12,315 nucleotides of DNA, from positions 1-12,315 of the forward strand of contig CAIOHM010000389.1 of NCBI GenBank assembly GCA_903858055.1, given 5' to 3'. Made by a program: the position numbers and the translations under genes. Below, piece after piece: positions 1 through 6,601 of the stretch. Within the stretch, counting starts at the first letter, position 1, and each line of letters starts with the position of its first letter. Source of the DNA: an uncultured delta proteobacterium. Its GTDB lineage: Bacteria; Myxococcota_A; Polyangia; Polyangiales; Polyangiaceae. The notes beneath the pieces are model-generated. The model worked only from the letters and a program-made list of their open reading frames with translations. It had not been told where the DNA came from and did no database searches.

Positions 1-705
1 AGCAGGGGCCATCTGCGGCATGGCCGGGGGCGGTGGAAGCGGGGCCGGAGGCAAGGTCGCTTGCGGGACCGGCGCGGGCGGCGGCGGGGCCGCGGGGATC
101 ACGGGCGCGCCTCCGCCGAGCATCACGGTGGCGCCGCGGGCGAGCGGCGGCACGGGCGACGTCACGGGGACCACCGGGGGCACCGCGGGCGTGGGCATGG
201 GCATCGGCATGGGCCGCGCGGTCGCACGGCGTGGCTGCTCGAGCTCGAAGGGCGGCGGCGAGTAGGGCGGCGGCACCACGGCGCCGGGCGGCGGCGGCGG
301 TGCGGTCGGCGGGCGCGGCACGAAGGAGGGAGGCTCGTGCGCGCGGTTCGGCGCCTCGAGCGAGACCGCTTCGGCGCTCGCCATGTCGATCGGGATCGGC
401 GCGCCGGAGCCGTCGGGCGAGGCCTCGACGCGGAGCACGAAGTCCCCCACGTACACCTTGTCACCCTCGCGGAGGATGGTGGCGCTGCTGATCTTCTTCC
501 CGTTGACCCACGTGCCGTTCGTCGACTTCAAGTCCGAGACGATGAAGCGTCCGTCTTTGTAGGCGAGCTTCGCGTGCTGCTTCGAGACGTTGCCCTTGTC
601 GAGGCGGAGGTCGACCCCCTGGGCACGGCCCACGGTGACTTCCGTCTGGACGAAGGTTTCGCGCCGCTCGGCGCCGCCCTTTTCGCTGATCACGATCGTA
701 AACAT
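1..705 (-). CDS. FHA-domain protein with proline-rich tail (3' end cut by window)
   Basis: The reading frame is open from an ATG at 705 to the window edge (235 codons, no stop), so the C-terminus is missing. Residues about 1-100 form a forkhead-associated domain, which binds phosphothreonine peptides. The visible FHA signature is VGRAQGVDLRL, then VSKQHAKL, then SDLKSTNGTWVNG, carrying the conserved G-R, S-x-x-H and N-G residues. No signal peptide or membrane segment precedes it, so the domain is probably cytoplasmic. From about residue 115 the protein becomes a long Pro/Ala-rich low-complexity stretch with PPPPP runs and a repeated MP dipeptide, probably a disordered linker; a further domain could lie beyond the edge. 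A GAGG sits just before the ATG and a sigma-70-like promoter lies 36 bp upstream. It is a plausible reader of Ser/Thr kinase signals such as the kinase at 8665-10371, but that pairing is inference. Confidence 0.88.
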   Translation of the reverse strand, partial: MFTIVISEKGGAERRETFVQTEVTVGRAQGVDLRLDKGNVSKQHAKLAYKDGRFIVSDLKSTNGTWVNGKKISSATILREGDKVYVGDFVLRVEASPDGSGAPIPIDMASAEAVSLEAPNRAHEPPSFVPRPPTAPPPPPGAVVPPPYSPPPFELEQPRRATARPMPMPMPTPAVPPVVPVTSPVPPLARGATVMLGGGAPVIPAAPPPPAPVPQATLPPAPLPPPPAMPQMAPA

Positions 706-740
706 GCGCCTCGCCGGTGGACCGCAGGGTCTTCCGGGCG

Positions 741-770
741 ATTGTGCGCGGCGCGGGCGCGAGAAGTCAA
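741..770 (-). promoter_or_regulatory. Sigma-70-like promoter of the FHA gene
   Basis: Reading the minus strand, TTGACT (770-765, 5 of 6 to the -35 consensus) is followed after 18 bp by CACAAT (746-741, 4 of 6 to the -10 consensus). Transcription would begin near 734, giving a leader of about 28 nt that contains the GAGG before the ATG at 705. In such GC-rich DNA an AT-containing pair at correct spacing stands out. It was found by eye only. Confidence 0.55.
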
Positions 771-833
771 CGCTTCACGCGGACTTCCCGCGGCTTCGCG
801 AGGCAGTTTGATAAGCGGGCGTTCGTGGCCCCC

Positions 834-867
834 AAAAGACGAAAGGGCACGGACCTGCCGTACCCTT
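834..867 (-). terminator. Rho-independent terminator candidate after the small gene
   Basis: On the minus strand the transcript folds as AAGGG, one mismatch, ACGG, a 5-nt loop, CCGT, mismatch, CCCTT (867-843). It is then followed by TCGTCTTTT (842-834), the most T-rich stretch nearby. It lies about 33 bp past the stop codon of the 60-residue gene. A second hairpin, a perfect 5-bp GACCC/GGGTC stem with a 4-nt loop (893-880), sits between them and has no T tract. Confidence 0.5.
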
Positions 868-899
868 CCCTTGCGACGTGACCCTTCGGGGTCGGCGCG

Positions 900-1082
900 T
901 CAGCGGCCTTCGTCGTCGCGACGCTCGTGTTCGCTCGCCACCATGCCGAGGAGTTCGGTGGCGAAGGCGAGAACCTCACGCTCCCCGAAGCCGCTCGCGC
1001 GGAGCTCGCGGTACAGCGAGCGCGCGAGGATGGGGACTGCACGCGTGTCGGGAGAAGTCACGGTAGTCGTCGTGGAGGGCAT
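900..1082 (-). CDS. Small hypothetical protein, 60 aa
   Basis: This is a 60-residue ORF from an ATG at 1082 to a TGA at 900. Support comes from an AGGA 6 bp before the ATG, GC-rich third positions, a sigma-54-like promoter upstream and a hairpin terminator downstream. After a Thr/Ser-rich N-terminus (about residues 1-15) the core reads as two amphipathic helices around ARSLYRELRASGFGEREVLA and FATELLGMVASEH, ending in a charged RRDDEGR tail. There are no cysteines, signal peptide or membrane segment, so it is probably a small cytoplasmic helical protein. I do not recognise a named family; I have an impression that similar LYREL..SG...EVLA..ELL proteins occur in myxobacteria. It is transcribed away from the glycosyltransferase at 1279. 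Its function is unknown. Confidence 0.62.
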   Translation of the reverse strand: MPSTTTTVTSPDTRAVPILARSLYRELRASGFGEREVLAFATELLGMVASEHERRDDEGR

Positions 1083-1119
1083 GGCGTTTCCTGGCCCCGA
1101 GGGGGGGCACCGGACTCAA

Positions 1120-1136
1120 TGCAAACGCCAGGCCAA
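1120..1136 (-). promoter_or_regulatory. Sigma-54 (-24/-12) promoter candidate
   Basis: The minus strand reads TTGGCCTGGCGTTTGCA from 1136 to 1120. It matches the sigma-54 consensus TTGGCACGNNNNTTGCW at every defined position except two, and GG and GC are separated by exactly 10 nt. The start of transcription would fall near 1110, giving a leader of about 28 nt with the AGGA site before the ATG at 1082. Sigma-54 promoters need an enhancer-binding activator; no clear activator binding site was seen in 1137-1278. Confidence 0.5.
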
Positions 1137-1278
1137 GCACAAGCAGAGGCTCTTCGCTGGGATTCGCCGCGAAATGGGCCGACTCGTCGGGGCGCGACCC
1201 TTACGCACCGCGAACGGCGCTTCGCACCGTAGCCCGCAGCGCACACCGGCGGGCCAGATCGGCTACACGGGGGAGCCC

Positions 1279-2631
1279 ATGGTTTCGCGCTTCGACAAGC
1301 GTCGCATCGGCTTCGCCGCCAGCCTCTACCTGCTCTCGACCCTGGTCTTCTTCGCATTCGCGGGCAAAGGCCGGCTCACGGAGCACACGCCCTTCAACCA
1401 CTACGCGCACCTCGCCGACGCGTGGCTCCACCGCCGCATGGACCTCGCGCACGGCGCGCCCGCGTACGCGCAAGGCAACGACTTCGCCGTCTTCGAGGGC
1501 AAGACCTTCATCAGCTTCCCGCCCTTCCCCGCCGTCTTGATGCTCCCGTGGGTGGCGCTCGCCGGTTCGCCCGAGGCATTCCTCGACGGTCAGTTCATCG
1601 CGGGCCTCGCAGGGCTCGCGCCCGCGCTCGTCTTCTTGCTCCTCGAGGCGCTGCGCGACGACGGCCGCAGCGTCCGCGACACGGCGGAGAACGCCACGCT
1701 GGCCCTGCTCTTCGCCTTCGGCACCGTGTTCTTCTTCACGGCGGTGCAGGGCACCGTATGGTTCGCCGCGCACGTGGTCGGTGTGGTGATCGCGGCCCTC
1801 TTCCTCCTCGCGAGCCTCGGCGGGCGGCACCCGCTCCTCGCGGGCCTCGCGCTCGCCTGCGCCTGGACGACGCGTCCGGGGCTGCTCCTCTACGCGCCCT
1901 TCTTCCTCTACGAAGCGCTGCGCGTGCCCGGTGAGGACCACGAAGAGCCGGGCAGCTGGGGCCAAGGGGTGATCGCTGCGGTGCGCAGGGCGCTACTCAC
2001 CCGAAGCGTCCTGGCGAAGCTCGTCGTCTTCGCGACGCCCGTGATCGCCTCGTTCGCGATCGCTGCATTCTACAACCATGAGCGCTTCCGCACCTGGAGC
2101 CCGTTCGCGTTCGGGCACGAGCACCTCACGGTCGTGTGGCACGAGCGCATCGCGCGCTGGGGCCTCTTCGGGTACCATTACTTCGCCAAGAACCTCGGCA
2201 TTTTCCTCACGAGCATGCCGTGGGCGCCCGCACGAAACGCCCCCGCAGGCGAGCCGATCTTCCGCGTGAACGAGCACGGCCTCGCGCTCTGGTTCACGAC
2301 GCCGCTTTACTTCTGGCTCTTCGCGGCGCGCCGCAAGCAGCCGCTCACGTGGGCGCTCGCGCTCGTCGCGCTCGGCCCGTGCCTCCTCGACCTCAGCTAC
2401 CAAAACAGCGGGTGGCGTCAGTTCGGCTACCGCTTCTCGAACGACTACGCCGTGCCGCTCTTCGTGCTCCTCGCGACGAGCCGCATGAACTTGCGGAGCG
2501 CGGTCGTCGCGGCCGCGTGCGCGTGGTCCATCGCGTGGAATGCTTGGGGCGCGTGGAGCTTCGACCGCATGGAGTTCGACCGCTACTACTTCCGCGAAGG
2601 CTCGCAGTCGGTGCTCTACCAGCCGGACTGA
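1279..2631 (+). CDS. GT-C-fold-like membrane glycosyltransferase
   Basis: This is a 450-residue integral membrane protein with roughly 10-12 hydrophobic segments, including about 10-28, 84-124, 140-155, 160-211, 241-265, 334-371, 390-401 and 405-425. It resembles GT-C / family 39 (PMT, ArnT-like) enzymes, which move sugars from polyprenyl-phosphate donors on the outer face of the inner membrane. The first large loop (about 30-80) carries acidic residues in HYAHLADAWLHRRMDLAHG, the place where GT-C enzymes keep their catalytic acid, and a conserved-looking RQFGYRFSNDYAVPLF lies at 380-395. I chose the ATG at 1279 because GGGGGAG precedes it closely; the open frame continues far upstream, but with no gene-like character. 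The gene stands alone on the plus strand, divergent from the 60-aa gene. In 1083-1278 I see only the sigma-54-like site and no clear plus-strand promoter. The acceptor substrate cannot be told. Confidence 0.8.
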   Translation: MVSRFDKRRIGFAASLYLLSTLVFFAFAGKGRLTEHTPFNHYAHLADAWLHRRMDLAHGAPAYAQGNDFAVFEGKTFISFPPFPAVLMLPWVALAGSPEAFLDGQFIAGLAGLAPALVFLLLEALRDDGRSVRDTAENATLALLFAFGTVFFFTAVQGTVWFAAHVVGVVIAALFLLASLGGRHPLLAGLALACAWTTRPGLLLYAPFFLYEALRVPGEDHEEPGSWGQGVIAAVRRALLTRSVLAKLVVFATPVIASFAIAAFYNHERFRTWSPFAFGHEHLTVVWHERIARWGLFGYHYFAKNLGIFLTSMPWAPARNAPAGEPIFRVNEHGLALWFTTPLYFWLFAARRKQPLTWALALVALGPCLLDLSYQNSGWRQFGYRFSNDYAVPLFVLLATSRMNLRSAVVAAACAWSIAWNAWGAWSFDRMEFDRYYFREGSQSVLYQPD

Positions 2632-2643
2632 ACGCGCGGCGCG

Positions 2644-2665
2644 TGAGGCTCCGCGCCGAGCCTCA
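2644..2665. terminator. Hairpin between convergent genes
   Basis: TGAGGCTC (2644-2651) and GAGCCTCA (2658-2665) form a perfect 8-bp stem around a 6-nt loop. It sits in the 31-bp gap between the glycosyltransferase stop (2631) and the cyclophilin stop, whose TGA lies inside the stem. Being symmetrical, it could end transcription from both sides, but no T tract follows on either strand, so intrinsic termination would be weak. Confidence 0.45.
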
Positions 2666-3388
2666 GGGGCGCGCGATCGTGACCTTCGTCATCTTCACGT
2701 CTTCGACGGGGCGCTCGCCGCGCGAGGGCGTGCTCGCGATGGCGTGGACGACGTCGGTCTCCTTGCACTCGCCGAAGATCGTGTAGCCGCCGTCGAGGTG
2801 CGGCGTGGAGCCGTCGGTGATGAAGAACTGCGAGCCGTTCGTGTTCGGGCCGCGGTTCGCCATGCACATGAGCCCCGCGCGATCGTGCGCCGCGCCGGCC
2901 CACACCTCGTCGATGAACTCGTAGCCCGCGTCGCCGCTCCCGTTGCCGTTGGGGTCGCCGCCTTGGATGACGAAGCCGGGGATGACACGGTGGAACGTGA
3001 GGCCGTCGTAAAAGGGCGCCTTCACCCACTCGCCGCTGCTCTTCTTCTTCCACGGCCGCGTGCCGCGCGCGAGGCCGACGAAGTTCGCCACCGTGACCGG
3101 CGCCTTGTCCGCGAAGAGGGTGCAGTGGAGCGTGCCCTTCGTGGTCTCGAGGGTCGCCTTGAGGGTGCCGCTGCCCGCGAGGCCCGCGGTGGCCTCCTCG
3201 AGCCCAAACTGACCGTGCGCCGGATCGCCGGGCGTCGCCGGGACCGCGAGCGGCAACACGGGCGCGCTCGGCTTCACCGCCATCGGCGTCTCCCCCTTCG
3301 CGGGCTCCTCGGGCGTCTTCTTGCAACCTGCAAGGATCACGATCGAGGTCGCAGCGAGGGCGAAGGCGGCACGGCGCGTAGGGCTCAT
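2663..3388 (-). CDS. Cyclophilin-type peptidyl-prolyl isomerase, lipoprotein
   Basis: This is a 241-residue protein. The N-terminus is a lipoprotein signal (hydrophobic stretch, then VILAGC with the lipidated Cys at 22), so the enzyme should be anchored in the cell envelope and catalyse proline cis-trans isomerisation to help exported proteins fold. After a Pro/Ala-rich linker (about 23-75) comes a complete cyclophilin domain. It shows FHRVIPGFVIQGGD with the catalytic Arg near 134, NRGPNTNGSQFFIT, and LDGGYTIFGE. The Trp that makes human cyclophilin A cyclosporin-sensitive is replaced by His (TPHLDGG), as is usual in bacteria. The lysine after the lipid Cys argues against Asp-type inner-membrane retention, so an outer-membrane location is possible. 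AAGGGAGA lies 4 bp before the ATG. It follows the DUF192 gene by 33 bp and closes the purF operon. Confidence 0.93.
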   Translation of the reverse strand: MSPTRRAAFALAATSIVILAGCKKTPEEPAKGETPMAVKPSAPVLPLAVPATPGDPAHGQFGLEEATAGLAGSGTLKATLETTKGTLHCTLFADKAPVTVANFVGLARGTRPWKKKSSGEWVKAPFYDGLTFHRVIPGFVIQGGDPNGNGSGDAGYEFIDEVWAGAAHDRAGLMCMANRGPNTNGSQFFITDGSTPHLDGGYTIFGECKETDVVHAIASTPSRGERPVEDVKMTKVTIARP

Positions 3389-3421
3389 GGCGTCTCCCTT
3401 ACTCGCCTTCGCGCGGGGCCT

Positions 3422-4045
3422 CTACTCCCCGAGTTCGATCCGCGTGCCGGGGAGCACGCCGTGGCGCCGGTACCAACCGGCGGGCACCTCGAGCACGTAG
3501 CGCGACGGGCAGCGCACGCCGCGCGGTGTGTCGGTCAGCGGAGACGCCGCCTCCGCGACGCCCACGAGGGTGCCGTCTTCGGCGAGGAAGCCGATGTCGA
3601 GCGGGATGCAGGTGTCGTGCATCCAGAACTGGTGGCGCGCGATCGCTCCGAGGTCGAAGAGCATGCCCTCGCGCTCGCCGAGGGTGCGCCGGTACATGAG
3701 CCCTTGCTCGCGCTCGGGCTCCGAGAGGGCGAGCTCGACCGTCAGCGCCTCCTGGCCCACGCGGAGCGGTCGCTTGCGAAAGCGCCGCACGGGCTGAGGT
3801 TCACGGGGGCAGCGCCCGTCGAGCACGGGTTCCGGTGCGAGCGCGGGGGCACGGTCGACGAGCGGCTCCACGCAACGATCGGGGGCGATGCGAGCCTGCG
3901 GCACGGGCTCGGTCTTCGCTTGCTCGACACGCGCCTCGGGGCTTCGCACGACCGGCGCAGGCTCCGCCGGCGGGTTCTTGCAACCTGCAACCATCATCGC
4001 GAGCGCAAACGGTGCTGCGAGGGCCGTATGCCGCGATGCGCTCAC
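3422..4045 (-). CDS. DUF192-family lipoprotein
   Basis: This is a 207-residue protein. It starts with GTG at 4045, overlapping the lyase stop by four bases (GTGA), with GGAG 9 bp upstream; this implies translational coupling. The N-terminus is a lipoprotein signal (AMMVAGC, lipid Cys at 22), followed by a Pro/Arg-rich linker to about residue 92. The C-terminal half matches the DUF192 family (PF02643): EREQGLMYRR (112-120), GMLFDLG, FWMHDTCIPLDIGFL (140-154) and YVLEVPAGWYRRHG. DUF192 proteins are small secreted beta-rich proteins of unknown biochemical role. Cys residues at 58, 79, 146 and 179 besides the lipid Cys could pair as disulfides. It is followed by the cyclophilin lipoprotein, so two envelope proteins end this operon. 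Confidence 0.9.
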   Translation of the reverse strand: MSASRHTALAAPFALAMMVAGCKNPPAEPAPVVRSPEARVEQAKTEPVPQARIAPDRCVEPLVDRAPALAPEPVLDGRCPREPQPVRRFRKRPLRVGQEALTVELALSEPEREQGLMYRRTLGEREGMLFDLGAIARHQFWMHDTCIPLDIGFLAEDGTLVGVAEAASPLTDTPRGVRCPSRYVLEVPAGWYRRHGVLPGTRIELGE

Positions 4046-4962
4046 GCGCGCAGGCTCCGAATGCCCGACTGGTGCACCTTGCCCGGGAGCGGCCGCCCCA
4101 CGAGGCTCTCGGCGACCTTGCCTGCTTCGACGAGCTTCTCGAGGTTCACGCCCGTGGAGACGCCCATGCCGTCGAGCATGTAGACGAGGTCTTCCGTGGC
4201 GAGGTTGCCCGCGGCACCCGGCGCGTACGGGCAGCCTCCCATGCCGCCGACGGATGCGTCGAAATCGCGGATGCCCATCTCGAGGCCCACGAGCACGTTC
4301 GCGAGCGCGGTGCCGCGCGTGTCGTGCATGTGGAGGCCGAGGTACGAGGGCGCGAAGTCTCGGAAGAAGAGGCGGAGCAGATCACGCGTCTGGCGCGGCG
4401 TTCCGCAGCCGATCGTGTCCCCGAGGGAGACTTGGTAGCAGCCGCGCTTGGCGAGCTCTTGCGCGACCCAGAGGACCTTCGCCGGCGGCACGTCGCCTTC
4501 GTAGGGGCAGCCCCACGCGGTCGAGACGTAGCCGCGCACGCGGATGCCTGCCGCGACGGCGGGGGCGATCACGTTGTCGAAGGTCGCCAGCGTCTCGGCG
4601 ATGGTCTTGTTCACGTTGCGCTGGTTGTGGGTCTCGCTCGCGCTCATGAAGACCGCGATTTCGGTCATGCCCGCGGCTTTGGCGCGCTCGAGGCCGCGCT
4701 CGTTCGGGCAGAGCGCGCTCCACACCACGCCCGGGAAACGCGGCGCGTGACGGGCAACCTCGTCGGCATCGGCGAGCTGAGGGATCCACTTCGGCGAGAC
4801 GAAGCTCGTGAGCTCGATGCGCTTCAGGCCCGCGGTGGCGAGCGCGTCCGCGAGGCGGAGCTTGTCGCGCAGGAGCACGGTGGCGCGCTCGTTCTGGAGG
4901 CCGTCGCGGAGCGAGACCTCGTAGAGGGAAACCTCGGGCGGGAGCGCGTCGAAGAGGCCCAC
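4042..4962 (-). CDS. mvaB: Hydroxymethylglutaryl-CoA lyase
   Basis: This enzyme cleaves HMG-CoA to acetyl-CoA and acetoacetate, the last step of leucine breakdown. It is 306 residues, the usual length for the family. It has the full active site of the DRE-TIM lyases: SLRDGLQNE with the catalytic Arg19-Asp20, metal-binding His211 and His213 in HMHDT, and the catalytic Cys244 and Asn253 in GGMGGCPYAPGAAGN. It also has the lyase-specific FMSASETHNQRNVN and AWGCPYEGDVPP segments. I chose the GTG at 4962 because GGAG precedes it by 5 bp. An in-frame GTG at 4968 would overlap the purF stop by four bases. The longer frame reaching 5049 only re-reads purF codons. It lies directly behind purF and overlaps the DUF192 gene. 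No other leucine-catabolism gene is in the window. Confidence 0.93.
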   Translation of the reverse strand: MGLFDALPPEVSLYEVSLRDGLQNERATVLLRDKLRLADALATAGLKRIELTSFVSPKWIPQLADADEVARHAPRFPGVVWSALCPNERGLERAKAAGMTEIAVFMSASETHNQRNVNKTIAETLATFDNVIAPAVAAGIRVRGYVSTAWGCPYEGDVPPAKVLWVAQELAKRGCYQVSLGDTIGCGTPRQTRDLLRLFFRDFAPSYLGLHMHDTRGTALANVLVGLEMGIRDFDASVGGMGGCPYAPGAAGNLATEDLVYMLDGMGVSTGVNLEKLVEAGKVAESLVGRPLPGKVHQSGIRSLRA

Positions 4963-4964
4963 GC

Positions 4965-6455
4965 TCACTCCGCGGTCTTGATCGAGTACGAGTTGCGCTC
5001 GGCGCGGTTCATGCCGTCGAAGGCGATCGGGTACTCGCCGCTGAAGCACGCGTGGCAGAAGCCCTTCGCATCGCCCTTCTCACCGGCGACCGAGGTGAGC
5101 ATGCCCTCGAGCGAGAGGTAGCCGAGCGTGTCCGCCGTCACGTAGCGCGCGATCTCGTCCGTCGTGTGGCTCGAGGCGATGAGCTCGCGGCGCGTGGGCG
5201 TGTCGATGCCGTAGTAGCAAGGCCACTGGGTCGGCGGGCTCGAGATGCGCAGGTGCACTTCGCGCGCGCCCGCGTCGCGAATCATCTTCACGATCTTGCG
5301 CGAGGTCGTGCCGCGGACGATCGAGTCGTCGATGACGACCACGCGCTTGCCGCGGAGCACGCCCTCGACCGGGTTCAGCTTGAGGCGCACGCCGAAGTGG
5401 CGAATCGACTGCTGCGGCTCGATGAACGTGCGGCCCACGTAGTGGCTGCGAATGAGGCCGAGCTCGAAGGGGATGCCCTTCTCGAGCGAGTAACCGAGGG
5501 CCGAAGGCACGCCGCTGTCGGGCACGGGGATGACCACGTCCGCATCGACGGGGTGCTCGACCGCGAGGCGACGGCCGAGACCCTTGCGGACCTCGTAGAC
5601 GCTGCGGCCGCCGAGGTGCGCGTCGGGGCGTGCAAAGTACACGTGCTCGAAGACGCAGGCGCGGCGCGGTGCAGGCTTGAAAGGGCGCACGCTGCGCACG
5701 CCGGTCGAGTCGATGATGAGCATTTCACCCGGCTCGACGTCGCGCATGTACTCGGCGCCGATGAGATCGAAGCTCGTGGGCTCGCTCGCGACCACGTGCG
5801 CGTCTTTCGTGCCTGGGAGCACGCCGAGGCAGAGCGGACGAATGCCCATCGGGTCGCGCGCGGCGAGGATCGTGCCCTCGTTCATGAAGACGATGGACCA
5901 GGCGCCCTCCACTTGGTTCAGCGCTTCCGCGACGCGGTCCTCGAACGAGACCTCCTTGCTCATGGCGACGAGGTGCAGGAGCACTTCCGTGTCGCTCGAC
6001 GACTGGAAGATGCTGCCGCGCTCTTCGAGGTTCTGGCGGAGCTGCTCGGCGTTCGTGAGGTTGCCGTTGTGCGCCACCGCGAGCGAGCCGCGCGCGTAGT
6101 TGATGGCGAAGGGCTGCGCGTTCTTCAGGTGGGAACCGCCCGCCGTGCTGTAGCGCACGTGACCGATCGCGAGGCGACCCGGGAGCTTGGCGAGCTGCGC
6201 CTGGCTGAAGGCATCTTGCACGAGGCCCATGGCGCGGTGCGCGTAGAGCTGCTGGCCGTCGCTCGTGACGATGCCTGCGCTCTCTTGGCCGCGGTGCTGC
6301 AGCGCGTGAAGCCCGAGGTACGCGAGGTTCGCGGACTCGTTGTGCCCGTAAATCGCGAAGACGCCGCACTCGTCGTGGAAGTGATCATCGGTCGGGTCGA
6401 CCGCCGTGGTGGTCGGGAGTTGGGCCGGATCGAGGACGACGAGGGAACGGCGCAT
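4965..6455 (-). CDS. purF: Amidophosphoribosyltransferase
   Basis: PurF makes 5-phosphoribosylamine from PRPP and glutamine, the committed step of purine synthesis. It is 496 residues. The N-terminal Ntn glutaminase domain begins at the nucleophile Cys30 (ECGVFAIYGH), with LQHRGQESAG and AHNGNLTNA following. The C-terminal phosphoribosyltransferase domain has the PRPP loop VVVIDDSIVRGTTS (372-385). Cys267, Cys413, Cys467 and Cys470 (CHAC) fit the ligands of the Bacillus-type [4Fe-4S] cluster. Cys30 implies removal of a 29-residue propeptide, longer than the 11 residues in Bacillus subtilis. The ATG at 6455 is the only start codon near the conserved region, although the ribosome site before it is weak. 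It is the first gene of the purF-lyase-DUF192-cyclophilin run. The leader (6456-6536) shows no purine riboswitch that I can recognise. Confidence 0.96.
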   Translation of the reverse strand: MRRSLVVLDPAQLPTTTAVDPTDDHFHDECGVFAIYGHNESANLAYLGLHALQHRGQESAGIVTSDGQQLYAHRAMGLVQDAFSQAQLAKLPGRLAIGHVRYSTAGGSHLKNAQPFAINYARGSLAVAHNGNLTNAEQLRQNLEERGSIFQSSSDTEVLLHLVAMSKEVSFEDRVAEALNQVEGAWSIVFMNEGTILAARDPMGIRPLCLGVLPGTKDAHVVASEPTSFDLIGAEYMRDVEPGEMLIIDSTGVRSVRPFKPAPRRACVFEHVYFARPDAHLGGRSVYEVRKGLGRRLAVEHPVDADVVIPVPDSGVPSALGYSLEKGIPFELGLIRSHYVGRTFIEPQQSIRHFGVRLKLNPVEGVLRGKRVVVIDDSIVRGTTSRKIVKMIRDAGAREVHLRISSPPTQWPCYYGIDTPTRRELIASSHTTDEIARYVTADTLGYLSLEGMLTSVAGEKGDAKGFCHACFSGEYPIAFDGMNRAERNSYSIKTAE

Positions 6456-6536
6456 GGGCGCTGCGTAGCCGTGTGCCGCGCGGATCGCCAGAGCTACGAG
6501 AGCACCATGCGAAGATGGTTCCTCACCTGGATATTC

Positions 6537-6571
6537 CCAAGCAGAAAGGGCCCTCCACGCGGAGAGCCCTT
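6537..6571 (-). terminator. Rho-independent terminator candidate after the Cys-rich gene
   Basis: On the minus strand AAGGGC, a mismatch, CTCC, a 4-nt loop, GGAG, mismatch and GCCCTT (6571-6546) make a 6+4 bp stem followed by TCTGCTTGG (6545-6537), a weak T tract. It lies about 30 bp past the TAA at 6602 and before the purF leader. It should separate the Cys-rich gene from purF, so purF needs its own promoter in 6456-6540. I could not pick one with confidence. Confidence 0.5.
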
Positions 6572-6576
6572 CGGCG

Positions 6577-6596
6577 TACGGAGCGCTACGGAGCGC
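6577..6596. repeat. Perfect 10-bp tandem duplication
   Basis: TACGGAGCGC occurs twice in direct succession, between the Cys-rich gene's stop and its terminator hairpin. It is most simply a replication-slippage duplication in a short untranslated stretch; no function is implied. Confidence 0.7.
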
Positions 6597-6601
6597 CCGT
6601 G

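Noticed and set aside
880..893. GACCC-TTCG-GGGTC hairpin as a plus-strand element
   Set aside because: It has a UUCG-type loop on the plus strand, but no plus-strand gene ends there and no T tract follows; it is more likely part of the 3' end of the minus-strand small gene.
767..1042. 91-codon minus-strand frame overlapping the 60-aa gene
   Set aside because: It has Ser/Arg-rich composition and lacks the ribosome site and promoter that fit the 60-aa frame; it would also overlap the FHA promoter.
61..1278. Long upstream extension of the glycosyltransferase frame
   Set aside because: It runs opposite the FHA gene and the small gene, is Arg-rich and non-membrane, and the ATG at 1279 has a good ribosome site and starts the first membrane segment.
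2540..4183. 547-codon plus-strand frame across the cyclophilin and DUF192 genes
   Set aside because: It crosses several real genes on the other strand and reads as charged low-complexity sequence.
4963..5049. Longer HMG-CoA lyase start at 5049
   Set aside because: The added residues re-read purF codons and precede the usual family start; GTG at 4962 has GGAG at proper spacing.
6456..6545. Possible purine riboswitch or PurR-type operator before purF
   Set aside because: I found no conserved riboswitch core or clear palindrome in the roughly 90-bp leader.
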